Program-made: the position numbers and the translations under genes
Shown here: positions 33,695 to 41,346 of the stretch, in pieces
Layout: each line of letters begins with the position of its first letter
Numbering within the stretch: position 1 is the first letter of the stretch
Notes under the pieces: model-generated
Database searches by the model: none
What the model was told of the DNA's origin: nothing
What the model saw: the letters and a program-made list of their open reading frames with translations, nothing else
NCBI RefSeq assembly: GCF_000331535.1
Contig: NZ_AMZN01000092.1
Span: 1-54,636 of the forward strand
Direction: 5' to 3'
Length of the DNA stretch: 54,636 bases
Source of the DNA: Fulvivirga imtechensis AK7
Lineage (GTDB): Bacteria; Bacteroidota; Bacteroidia; Cytophagales; Cyclobacteriaceae

Positions 33695-34114
33695 ATGCTA
33701 AAAGATTTTAAGGAGTTTGTTTCCCGGGGCAATGTGGTAGAACTTGCCGTGGGTTTGATCATGGCTACCTACTTCGGGGCCATTGTTAAGTCACTGGTGG
33801 ATGATATCATCATGCCTCCCATTGGAAAGATGATTGCAGGTATAGATTTCAACAAACTGCAATATCAGATTGGGACCAAAACATTAGAGGATGGTACCGT
33901 GGAAGCCATAACTATTAAATATGGCGCTTTTCTCAACCATGTCATTACCTTTCTCATAGTTTCGCTGGCTGTGTTTATGGTAGTTAAAGCTTATAATAAC
34001 TTTCTGAAAAAGAAAAAAGAAGAACCCCCCACAGCAGAAAAAGCGCCTACCAGCCAGGAGCAACTGCTTATGGAGATCCGTGATGCAATAAAAGAGAAGA
34101 ATTCGAAGGTATAA
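33695..34114 (+). CDS. mscL: Large-conductance mechanosensitive channel MscL
   Basis: 139 aa from the ATG at 33695 (MLKDFKEFVSRGNVVELAVG); a GTG one codon earlier is less likely. The first helix contains the pore motif GNVVELAVGLIMATYFGAIV followed by DIIMPPIGK, the second helix is at about 84-104, and the C-terminal charged helix carries the EEQLLMEIRDAIK-like bundle. It opens under membrane tension to release solutes during osmotic downshock. In this copy the usual small residue run GAAFGK of TM1 is ATYFGA, a bulkier lining than in E. coli. Confidence 0.97.
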   Translation: MLKDFKEFVSRGNVVELAVGLIMATYFGAIVKSLVDDIIMPPIGKMIAGIDFNKLQYQIGTKTLEDGTVEAITIKYGAFLNHVITFLIVSLAVFMVVKAYNNFLKKKKEEPPTAEKAPTSQEQLLMEIRDAIKEKNSKV

Positions 34115-34135
34115 CGCAGGCTCTGATTATTTTGA

Positions 34136-34143
34136 TAGCTTTG
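34136..34143 (+). promoter_or_regulatory. Putative -7 box (TAGCTTTG) 4 bp before the CvfB-like start codon
   Basis: Exact TAnnTTTG match ending only 4 bp before the ATG at 34148. If used, transcription would start at or very near the A of the ATG, giving a leaderless mRNA. Confidence 0.4.
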
Positions 34144-34147
34144 CGTA

Positions 34148-34975
34148 ATGGAAATAGGAAAATACTATGAGCTGGAGGTGGCCAAGGAGGTTGATTTCGG
34201 GGTTTATCTCAATTCGGAGCTCGGAGAAATACTTTTGCCACTAAAGTATGTTCCGGAGGGTACTCAGGTGGGAGATCGGTTAACTGTTTTTCTTCATAAA
34301 GATTCTGAAGACCGCCTACTGGCTACTACGCTTGAGCCTAAAGGAAAGCTTGGGGATTTTGTAAGCCTGACCACTAAAGATGTAACTCCGCACGGTGCAT
34401 TTATGGATTGGGGCCTGGAGAAAGACCTGTTTGTGCCAAACCGGGAGCAACACACAAAATTTGAAGTGGGCCAGTCTTATGTAGTCAGGATCTGTCTGGA
34501 CTATAAAACGGATCGCCTTATTGGCGTCAGTAAGCTCAATGCTTTTCTTTCCAACAGCAAAATAGAGGCTGTGTCTGAGGGCGATGAAGTAACGCTGCTC
34601 ATTTATGATGAAACTGACAGGGGCTTTCTGGCTGTGGTGAATCAGAAGTATGGGGGTCTGGTATATAAAAGCGAGATTTTTGAACCAATAGCCATCGGTG
34701 ATACGAAAAAGGGCTATATTAAGAAGATCAGAGAAGATAATAAGATAGACCTTTCGCTTTCTCCTGCAGGCACAGAGGCTATTGATATCAACAGAGATAT
34801 TATTTTGGATAAACTGAAAAGCAGTGATGGTTTTCTGGCGTTACACGACAAATCTGATCCTGCAGATATTTTACATCAATTGAATATGAGTAAGAAGGCC
34901 TTTAAGAAGGCGATCGGGGGTTTGTATAAAGACAAACAAATCTCAATTGAAGATGAAGGAATAAAGCTGTTATGA
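34148..34975 (+). CDS. S1-domain RNA-binding protein, CvfB family
   Basis: 275 aa. The N-terminus MEIGKYYELEVAKEVDFGVYL is the family signature. Three S1-like beta-barrels follow (about 1-65, 66-130 with DVTPHGAFMDWGLEKDLFVP, and 140-210), and a C-terminal winged-helix part (about 220-275, ADILHQLNMSKKAFKKAIGG). CvfB-type proteins bind RNA and affect virulence or gene regulation in Firmicutes; their role in Bacteroidota is not settled. The next gene overlaps it by 4 bp (ATGA), so the two are co-translated. Confidence 0.9.
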   Translation: MEIGKYYELEVAKEVDFGVYLNSELGEILLPLKYVPEGTQVGDRLTVFLHKDSEDRLLATTLEPKGKLGDFVSLTTKDVTPHGAFMDWGLEKDLFVPNREQHTKFEVGQSYVVRICLDYKTDRLIGVSKLNAFLSNSKIEAVSEGDEVTLLIYDETDRGFLAVVNQKYGGLVYKSEIFEPIAIGDTKKGYIKKIREDNKIDLSLSPAGTEAIDINRDIILDKLKSSDGFLALHDKSDPADILHQLNMSKKAFKKAIGGLYKDKQISIEDEGIKLL

Positions 34976-35364
34976 GAGCTGTTTTATTGATATTCTCTAC
35001 ATGCCTGCTGTTTTTTCTATCGGTTTGGTTGCTCAGAGATAATATCCGCAGATGGATTCTTCCCAATAGGGTGATAGTCCAGGCACAAGGGAATGTTGAT
35101 GCCGAACAAGTTAAGATATACTGGACTGCGGAGACTGCTGATGATACACTAACAATTTTTTCTGGCGCGCGTCAAACCGATGCCATATTTGAGGCAGGTG
35201 GTTTTAATATCTTTTTGCTCTATTATCAAAACCAGCAGGTGGCCCAATTCGAACAATTTAAGCAATCAGTGACAGCACCCCATACCTATACATTCCACCT
35301 TTGGCAGGAGGGAGACTCGATTTACACCAACCTTAAAATATATGGTCCTGATGCTAATCTATAG
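34972..35364 (+). CDS. Membrane-anchored protein of unknown function, coupled to the CvfB-like gene
   Basis: 130 aa. A single N-terminal hydrophobic segment (about 4-21, then basic RDNIRRW) suggests an anchor with the remainder outside the cytoplasm. The remainder is beta-rich, like a small immunoglobulin-like domain (VKIYWTAETADDTLTIFSGA, SVTAPHTYTFHLW). I do not recognise a family. Its start overlaps the previous stop (ATGA) and its 3' end overlaps the convergent ArsC-like gene by 11 bp. Function unknown. Confidence 0.65.
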   Translation: MRAVLLIFSTCLLFFLSVWLLRDNIRRWILPNRVIVQAQGNVDAEQVKIYWTAETADDTLTIFSGARQTDAIFEAGGFNIFLLYYQNQQVAQFEQFKQSVTAPHTYTFHLWQEGDSIYTNLKIYGPDANL

Positions 35365-35782
35365 TTCTGGGTCGCAGGTGTGGAGGCACTTTAAATGAGC
35401 TTCTGCTATTCACATCCAGCTTAAGAATATCAGTAGGCTTTTGACATAGCACTGCTTTATTATGATAAACAGCAATAGGGGCTTTTAGCAGATGCGGATT
35501 ATTGCATAACACCTCTAGCCAGCCTGACATCGTAAAAGTATTTCCCCTCACCTTAGCCTGATATTCAGGATTTGACTTATCCAGCAAATCCTTTGGCTTG
35601 AGTCCCAGCATGTTAATGATCTCTTTCCATAAGGTAGTGGTGAATCGTACACTGTGCAGGTTTACTTCGTTAACATTGTTAGAGACGGATCGGGCATAAG
35701 CCCTTGTTTGTTTGCCTGTACTTGAACTCGGATCATGATAGATGAGCAACAGCTCATTAGGGTGGAATTGGATGCTTCTCAT
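35354..35782 (-). CDS. ArsC/Spx-like thioredoxin-fold protein lacking the catalytic cysteine
   Basis: 142 aa. ArsC-like features are the N-terminal strand LLLIYHDPSSSTGK, the helix that follows, LKPKDLLDKSNPEYQ and the late LLKAPIAVYHNKAVLCQKP (cis-Pro region). In active arsenate reductases the segment is N-P-x-C-x-x-x-R/K; here Cys is replaced by Ser (D17-P18-S19-S20) and the adjacent positions are Ser and Thr. The only Cys residues are distant. It therefore cannot reduce arsenate by the usual chemistry and may be a regulatory or protein-binding member. Just upstream, a terminator ends the previous leftward unit. Confidence 0.7.
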   Translation of the reverse strand: MRSIQFHPNELLLIYHDPSSSTGKQTRAYARSVSNNVNEVNLHSVRFTTTLWKEIINMLGLKPKDLLDKSNPEYQAKVRGNTFTMSGWLEVLCNNPHLLKAPIAVYHNKAVLCQKPTDILKLDVNSRSSFKVPPHLRPRTID

Positions 35783-35812
35783 GGATTTTGGGTTAAGTTT
35801 GTTAAAATATAC

Positions 35813-35841
35813 AAAAAAAACCGCAGAAATGAAAATCTGCG
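35813..35841 (-). terminator. Rho-independent terminator after the lipoprotein gene
   Basis: On the minus strand: stem CGCAGA/TCTGCG (35836-35841 and 35822-35827) with an 8-base loop, followed by G and a run of eight Ts (35813-35820). It closes the leftward unit of the sterol-desaturase-like and lipoprotein genes. Confidence 0.85.
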
Positions 35842-35929
35842 CCTACTCTAACAACATAACAAACCGGAGAATAAATCTTCCCTCAGGCAGTATATCAGGT
35901 AAGCTATCGAAACATACTATAATGTGTCG

Positions 35930-36307
35930 TTACTCTCGATAGATCATAGCCTCCTTTGCAAGACCGGTAGCGTTAAACCGGATGCTGAGATAAATATATG
36001 ATGAGGCTTCATCAGGAGGGGTACATGCTTTCGCGCCGGCTATTTCATAGATAAAAAACTTCTGATTCCTTTTGTATAGCTCGTTTTTGTCCGGTTTCCC
36101 CAGCACTTTAACCATTTCATCCTGATTTAAACCTTTCAACTGATCTTTTACCCGTTCCATCTGGTCAAGCATCTGTATGCGACTGCCTTCACATCCGTTT
36201 CTGTCGCTTTGCCACTGCGACTCGTCAAAACCGGGAAGATCGATATTTTTGCTGCATGCTGTGACTAGCACTGCAAGTAACAGGAAAAAGCTATTTTTAC
36301 GACTCAA
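35930..36307 (-). CDS. Small lipoprotein, function unknown (BamE/SmpA-like flavour)
   Basis: 125 aa read from a TTG at 36307, the only start that provides the signal peptide MSRKNSFFLLLAVLVTAC (lipobox VTAC, Cys18). The TTG overlaps the preceding gene's stop as TTGA, which implies translational coupling. The mature part has MVKVLGKPDKNELYKRNQKF and FFIYEI, reminiscent of the short G-x-P-D turn of SmpA/BamE-like domains, plus two further Cys that may pair. I cannot assign a function. Confidence 0.7.
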   Translation of the reverse strand: MSRKNSFFLLLAVLVTACSKNIDLPGFDESQWQSDRNGCEGSRIQMLDQMERVKDQLKGLNQDEMVKVLGKPDKNELYKRNQKFFIYEIAGAKACTPPDEASSYIYLSIRFNATGLAKEAMIYRE

Positions 36308-37551
36308 GATTCTTTTACCGCTATTAAGGACTGACTCTTATTTACTGAAAGATTGAGTAGGATCATCCAACCCATAGAAGTAGCAAAGTAAGCGATAGCG
36401 CCAATGATAAACCAGAAGTTTAGACCGAAATAATAACAAAAGGCAATAATAAAAGCTGAAATGACGGTGATCCGTACCTTTTCCAGAATCCACACCCAGT
36501 TTTTCATTTCAAATAAAGCCCCGCAGTTAGATACCGTAAAGATCAATGCGCTTACGAAGGCTACTTTTTCCCAGGTACTGAATCCCTCTTGCTGGAAGAG
36601 GAAAAAGGCTGTTGCACCCAGCGCCAGTGCATACTGAAATAGGACATACAGGTTTAGAGGAGTGGGAGACAGGGTATCAAATTTTTTGTAGGCGTCCTTG
36701 TCTACCTCCGGAGCCGCCTGATAGCCACCCATTTCTTTGGGAAACCAACCTGGTTTATAAAAGAGGAACTTAAGCTTGTTTTTTAAACCTGATATTTTCC
36801 TAAGATACCCCCACATCCATATATAATGGTCCAGATTCACCCATACTGGGTTCCAACTGTTAACAGGTTTGGTAATGCCATAGGTAGGTTTTTCTTCCTC
36901 TTCCTGGAACGTGCCGAACATTCTGTCCCATATAATGAATACACCTGCGTGATTCTTGTCTATATATTTAGGATCACGGCCATGGTGTACCCGGTGATGC
37001 GATGGTGTATTCATGAACAATTCGAGGAAGCCAAGCTTTCCAATAGTTTCGGTATGGATCCAGAACTGGTAAACAGTAACCAATGCAGACACAAAAACAA
37101 AGTTGACCGGATCGAAACCTATGATGGCTAACGGAAGGTTAAACATAAATGTCCATAAGATCTGAAAACTGCCCTGTCTAAGGGCTACCGAAAGATTATA
37201 GTCTTCACTTTGGTGATGTACAACATGCCCGCCCCAGAAGAGGTTGATCTCATGACTCATCCGGTGCGCCCAATAGTATAAAAAATCAACGGCCATAAAA
37301 AGTATAATAAATGTCAACCAGTTAGCAGGTATCCGCAACAGAGCGAAATTTTCATATAGAACCACATAGACCCCGACCCCTACTACTTTTAGAAATACAC
37401 CGGTTAGTTGCTGGGTAATGCCACAACTGATATTGGTCACTGCATCGTTGAGCCGATATAGCTTACGCTTTGAAAACTGCTGCACAATCAATTCAATACC
37501 TATTAGCAAAAAGTAAATAGGTATGGATAATACTATGGGGTTGATGTCCAT
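36304..37551 (-). CDS. Sterol desaturase / fatty acid hydroxylase superfamily membrane protein
   Basis: 415 aa. N-terminal helices (about 5-22, 55-75, 80-95), then the eight-His di-iron motif of the superfamily: HRMSH, HVVHH (as GGHVVHHQSEDYN) and HHRVHH in SHHRVHHGRD. The C-terminal ~120 residues add three to four more hydrophobic helices not needed for the hydroxylase core. Members hydroxylate or desaturate lipids with O2, in the inner membrane. The lipid substrate is unknown. It is the first gene of a two-gene leftward unit, coupled to the small lipoprotein by a 4-bp overlap. Confidence 0.88.
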   Translation of the reverse strand: MDINPIVLSIPIYFLLIGIELIVQQFSKRKLYRLNDAVTNISCGITQQLTGVFLKVVGVGVYVVLYENFALLRIPANWLTFIILFMAVDFLYYWAHRMSHEINLFWGGHVVHHQSEDYNLSVALRQGSFQILWTFMFNLPLAIIGFDPVNFVFVSALVTVYQFWIHTETIGKLGFLELFMNTPSHHRVHHGRDPKYIDKNHAGVFIIWDRMFGTFQEEEEKPTYGITKPVNSWNPVWVNLDHYIWMWGYLRKISGLKNKLKFLFYKPGWFPKEMGGYQAAPEVDKDAYKKFDTLSPTPLNLYVLFQYALALGATAFFLFQQEGFSTWEKVAFVSALIFTVSNCGALFEMKNWVWILEKVRITVISAFIIAFCYYFGLNFWFIIGAIAYFATSMGWMILLNLSVNKSQSLIAVKES

Positions 37552-37694
37552 CGGGCCTTTTATTTTATGAAACTAATCTCCAATAAATTTAGTTTAATTC
37601 TCTGTGATTTAAAAAAGTAAGGGGGTGATGTTTCGGACAGGTTTTAGGAGGTGAAACTTCAAAGGTCGATTGTCGTTACAATGAGTACCTAAGT

Positions 37695-37726
37695 TTGGTC
37701 AGATTTGAAATAAAAATATAACTTCG
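37695..37726 (+). promoter_or_regulatory. Putative Bacteroidota promoter of the membrane protein at 37743
   Basis: A TTG (37695-37697) stands 21 bp before TAACTTCG (37719-37726), which matches TAnnTTTG at seven of eight positions. The ATG follows 16 bp later. Confidence 0.4.
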
Positions 37727-37742
37727 CGCAAAAATCAGTTTT

Positions 37743-38189
37743 ATGACACGAATGATCAAGGCGGCCTGGGGGTTGTCATTACTGGCAGGTCTTAGCGTTT
37801 TACTTTACACCTATGCAGGATTACCACAAAAGGTAGGGTATGAGCTGGATAACTTTGGTGATGTTACGGCCACGGTAGGGAAGGAAGCTTTTTTCTACGT
37901 TTCATTGGCGGTGCTGGTGATCGCTAATTTTTCACTGTATACTGTTTCCAGGTCGTTACGCTATAAGCGTGAATCCATCAACAATCTGATGACCAATTGG
38001 CAGCTTAGTCTGGCAACGGTACTCAATTTTTTCTTTATCATTGTCTGGAATTTTATCATGGTCGTCAATAGCGGTGAGACTTTCAATTACGACAACTTTG
38101 GCTACCTGATATACATTTCCCTGGGATTGATCGTTGTCTGGGTGTTGGCACTCCCTATTCTGCTGATGAAGAATCAAATTTCATCCTAA
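37743..38189 (+). CDS. Four-helix integral membrane protein of unknown function
   Basis: 148 aa with hydrophobic segments at about 6-24, 48-66, 88-108 and 120-142 and a short basic loop (RSLRYKRESINN). Conserved family motifs were not recognised. It stands alone between the divergent desaturase gene and parE, with a plausible promoter of its own. Function unknown. Confidence 0.65.
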   Translation: MTRMIKAAWGLSLLAGLSVLLYTYAGLPQKVGYELDNFGDVTATVGKEAFFYVSLAVLVIANFSLYTVSRSLRYKRESINNLMTNWQLSLATVLNFFFIIVWNFIMVVNSGETFNYDNFGYLIYISLGLIVVWVLALPILLMKNQISS

Positions 38190-38357
38190 GGTGCGGATGA
38201 GTTTAGCTTTGCTAAAAGGTTAATTATCTGATGCTTAACGGCTTCCATATGAATTTTTACTAGAGATATTGGTGAAATTCATTTCTTTTCAATTCCTTGA
38301 AATAATGTTAAAATTGTGTTTATTCGCTTGTTGGGATAAAGACATAACGTTGAAAAA

Positions 38358-40283
38358 ATGGCAGTAGAGAATAATTTTGAATATACAGAAGATAGTATTA
38401 AATCCCTTGACTGGAAGGAACATATCAGGCTCAGGCCCGGTATGTATATTGGTAAGCTGGGGGATGGTTCTGCACAGGATGATGGTATTTATGTCTTGGT
38501 AAAAGAGGTCATCGACAACTGTATTGATGAACACATGATGGGTTATGGTAAAACCATTGATGTGAAGATAACTGACCATAGGGTAGAGGTGAGGGATTAT
38601 GGCCGTGGTATCCCTTTAGGGAAGGTAGTAGACTGTGTTTCCAAGATCAATACCGGTGGTAAATATGATTCCGGGGCTTTTCAAAAGTCCGTAGGTCTGA
38701 ATGGGGTGGGAACAAAAGCGGTGAACGCTTTGTCCAATTACTTCAAAGTGCAATCATTTCGTGAGGGTCAGACTAAAGTAGCTGAGTTTAAACAAGGTAA
38801 CATTGTTAATGATAACCAGGTCATCAGTTCCAGCGGTCGAAATGGTACACTTATCGTGTTTGAGCCCGATGAGACCGTTTTTAAAAACTTTCATTTTATC
38901 CCCGAATACCTCAATGACCTGATCTGGAACTATGTATTTCTGAATGCAGGTCTTACCATTAATTTTAATGGACAGCGATTCCACTCTGAGAATGGTTTGA
39001 AAGACCTGCTGGAGAGAAAAACTGATGTGGAAAGCCTGCGGTACCCGATCATTCACCTGAAGGGTAACGACATTGAGGTGGCGTTGACACACTGCAATCA
39101 ATACGGAGAGGAATATTACAGCTTCGTTAACGGTCAGTATACCACGCAGGGCGGTACCCATCTGGCTGCCTTTAGGGAGGCTGTAGTAAGAACAGTGCGG
39201 GATTTTTATAAAAAAGATTTTGATGCCACAGATGTACGTGCTTCCATAGTAGGTGCTATAGCCGTAAGGGTACAGGAGCCTGTTTTTGAATCTCAAACCA
39301 AGACAAAGCTCGGCTCTCAGAACGTTGGACCTGATGGCCCAACCATGAGAACATTTATAAACGATTTCCTGAAAACAGAACTTGACAACTACCTGCACAG
39401 AAACTCTGAAGTGGCGGACGCACTCCTTAAAAGAATACTTCAATCGGAGCGGGAGAGAAAAGAAATAGCCGGTATAAAAAAATTAGCCAACGACAGGGCT
39501 AAAAAAGCTAACCTGCATAATAAGAAACTCCGGGACTGCAGACTCCACTATAACGATAAGAAGGGAGAGCGAACGGATGAGACAATGATCTTCATCACTG
39601 AGGGGGATTCTGCCAGCGGGTCCATCACTAAATCGAGAGATGTACAGACACAAGCGGTGTTTAGCTTGCGCGGTAAGCCACTGAACTGCTTCAACCTCAC
39701 CAAGAAAGTGGTGTATGAAAATGAAGAATTCAACCTGCTACAGCATGCGCTTAATATTGAAGACGGCATTGAGGGCCTCAGATATAGAAAGATAATCATT
39801 GCTACCGATGCCGATGTGGATGGTATGCATATCAGACTGCTTTTGCTGACATTTTTTCTGCAGTTTTTCCCTGAGCTGATCAAGCAGGGGCATGTATATA
39901 TTCTCGATACACCTTTGTTCAGGGTGCGGAATAAGAAAGAAACTATTTATTGCTACTCTGAAGAAGAAAAAAGAGCAGCTATCGAAAAGTTAGGTAATAA
40001 GCCTGAGATTACCAGATTTAAAGGTTTGGGAGAGATATCCCCTGAAGAATTTGGGAAATTTATAGGGGATGATATCAGACTTGATCCTATTATTTTAAAT
40101 AAAGAAACCAAGATCAATAGCCTCCTTACCTTCTTTATGGGGAAAAACAGCCCTGAAAGACAAGAATTTATTGTTGAAAATCTGCGGGTGGAAAAAGACC
40201 TGGTAGAGGAGCTTCCAATAAAAGAATTGCCTGATGAAGAAGTGACTGAGAAAGAAGAGGTGCCGGGAGAGTTGTCTGTATGA
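38358..40283 (+). CDS. parE: DNA topoisomerase IV subunit B (GyrB/ParE family)
   Basis: 641 aa. GHKL ATPase domain (LKWKEH-like start with [26 protein letters not shown] and [10 protein letters not shown]), transducer domain to about 390, then TOPRIM with [10 protein letters not shown] and the metal-binding [10 protein letters not shown]. The length is short of GyrB's usual insertions and the C-terminal tail is acidic. With ParC it decatenates daughter chromosomes. In many Bacteroidota parE and parC are neighbours, as here, but two extra genes are inserted between them. The ParE assignment over GyrB rests on this context. Confidence 0.93.
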   Translation: MAVENNFEYTEDSIKSLDWKEHIRLRPGMYIGKLGDGSAQDDGIYVLVKEVIDNCIDEHMMGYGKTIDVKITDHRVEVRDYGRGIPLGKVVDCVSKINTGGKYDSGAFQKSVGLNGVGTKAVNALSNYFKVQSFREGQTKVAEFKQGNIVNDNQVISSSGRNGTLIVFEPDETVFKNFHFIPEYLNDLIWNYVFLNAGLTINFNGQRFHSENGLKDLLERKTDVESLRYPIIHLKGNDIEVALTHCNQYGEEYYSFVNGQYTTQGGTHLAAFREAVVRTVRDFYKKDFDATDVRASIVGAIAVRVQEPVFESQTKTKLGSQNVGPDGPTMRTFINDFLKTELDNYLHRNSEVADALLKRILQSERERKEIAGIKKLANDRAKKANLHNKKLRDCRLHYNDKKGERTDETMIFITEGDSASGSITKSRDVQTQAVFSLRGKPLNCFNLTKKVVYENEEFNLLQHALNIEDGIEGLRYRKIIIATDADVDGMHIRLLLLTFFLQFFPELIKQGHVYILDTPLFRVRNKKETIYCYSEEEKRAAIEKLGNKPEITRFKGLGEISPEEFGKFIGDDIRLDPIILNKETKINSLLTFFMGKNSPERQEFIVENLRVEKDLVEELPIKELPDEEVTEKEEVPGELSV

Positions 40284-40356
40284 TTGTATTTTTAATACAA
40301 AAATTAAATTATTGTAAATTTAATACAAAATTAATAATATTGTATTTTTAATGCAA
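40284..40356. promoter_or_regulatory. Three 17-bp palindromes at exact 28-bp intervals before the SatD-family gene
   Basis: TTGTATTTTTAATACAA (40284-40300, perfect 7-3-7 palindrome), TTGTAAATTTAATACAA (40312-40328) and TTGTATTTTTAATGCAA (40340-40356). The starts are exactly 28 bp apart, beginning right after the parE stop codon and ending 2 bp before the ATG at 40359. It looks like a cooperative operator for the SatD-family gene. Confidence 0.75.
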
Positions 40357-40358
40357 AA

Positions 40359-40982
40359 ATGAAGCACTGCATCATCATGGCGGATATTATAGGCAGTTCC
40401 CAACAACAGGGTAAGCTGCTGATGACCCATTTTAAGTCTGTCGTCAACGGTGTAAATACAGCGCTAAAAGATAAAATTAGATCCCCTTTGACTATTACCC
40501 TGGGGGATGAATTCCAGGGAGTGGTAAAGGACCTGGATGCAGCCGTAGAAGTGATCTTTTGGATTGACGAATTAATGTTGAGTGCTGATCCTGCTTATAA
40601 ATTAAGATTTGTTGTCAATTATGGCGCTATCGATACGGCCATTAATGAAGAGGTTGCTTATGAAATGCTGGGAGAGGGGCTTACCCGTGCGCGTCACCTT
40701 CTGGGAGCAATGAAGTCAGAAGATACCGAGATCCTTATCAATGGCATTGACGATAAGGATGATATTTTAAATATGGCTTTCAAGCTCTACAGATCATTTT
40801 ACAACGACTGGCTTGAAAAAGACAGACCGGTAGCTTCCACATTTTTGAAAATAGAAGACTATAAAGAAGTAGCCAGGATTTACAAAAAGGATATATCAAC
40901 CATGTGGCGCAGGGAAAAGAGTTTGAAGATAGACGAGTTCAGAACGTCAAGAGATCTGATCAGGAGGCTGGCGCATGAGTAA
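40359..40982 (+). CDS. SatD-family protein with C-terminal helix-turn-helix-like segment
   Basis: 207 aa. The family signature is the N-terminal MADIIGSSQQ, TLGDEFQGVV and RFVVNYGAIDTAIN followed by GEGLTRARHLL. SatD proteins are widespread but of unknown activity; the fold resembles nucleotidyl-cyclase-like domains to some annotators. The end (about 165-200: YKEVARIYKKDISTMWRREK) reads like a helix-turn-helix. With the three palindromes immediately upstream, I infer that it may bind its own promoter. It overlaps the next gene by 8 bp, and both lie between parE and parC. Confidence 0.85.
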   Translation: MKHCIIMADIIGSSQQQGKLLMTHFKSVVNGVNTALKDKIRSPLTITLGDEFQGVVKDLDAAVEVIFWIDELMLSADPAYKLRFVVNYGAIDTAINEEVAYEMLGEGLTRARHLLGAMKSEDTEILINGIDDKDDILNMAFKLYRSFYNDWLEKDRPVASTFLKIEDYKEVARIYKKDISTMWRREKSLKIDEFRTSRDLIRRLAHE

Positions 40983-41301
40983 TCTCATTATTTACATATT
41001 GATCATGGTGGTCAGTGAAGCATTGGCGGTGCTTTGGTTTTGGTTACTATCAAAGCTCAACCCTAAAAACAAGCGTACCATTACCTGGACTAGCATTTTA
41101 AAAGGCATCGCTGAAAGGGCATTCGTCACTTTTAGCCTTGTCAACGCATTACCGCATTCGCTTACCGTTTTTGCGGCACTGAAAATAGCTACACGTATAA
41201 AAGACGAGGATAAAATATCAAATGATTTTTATCTGTTAGGCAATTTGCTTTCAATAACGCTGGCCATTGTTTATAGTCAGTTAATATTAAAATTAGAATA
41301 G
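40975..41301 (+). CDS. Small integral membrane protein paired with the SatD-family gene
   Basis: 108 aa: hydrophobic N-terminal helix (about 2-25), a short basic loop (LNPKNKRTITW), a middle amphipathic stretch (FVTFSLVNALPHSLTVFAAL) and a last helix (about 83-105). The family is not recognised. It overlaps the SatD-family gene by 8 bp, so the pair is translationally coupled. SatD genes often travel with a small membrane protein, which makes a two-component unit (cytoplasmic plus membrane) likely. Confidence 0.7.
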   Translation: MSNLIIYILIMVVSEALAVLWFWLLSKLNPKNKRTITWTSILKGIAERAFVTFSLVNALPHSLTVFAALKIATRIKDEDKISNDFYLLGNLLSITLAIVYSQLILKLE

Positions 41302-41346
41302 AAGATCCGGGAGCTGGCCCGGAGCCTGAAACCTTTATAAAAAGAT

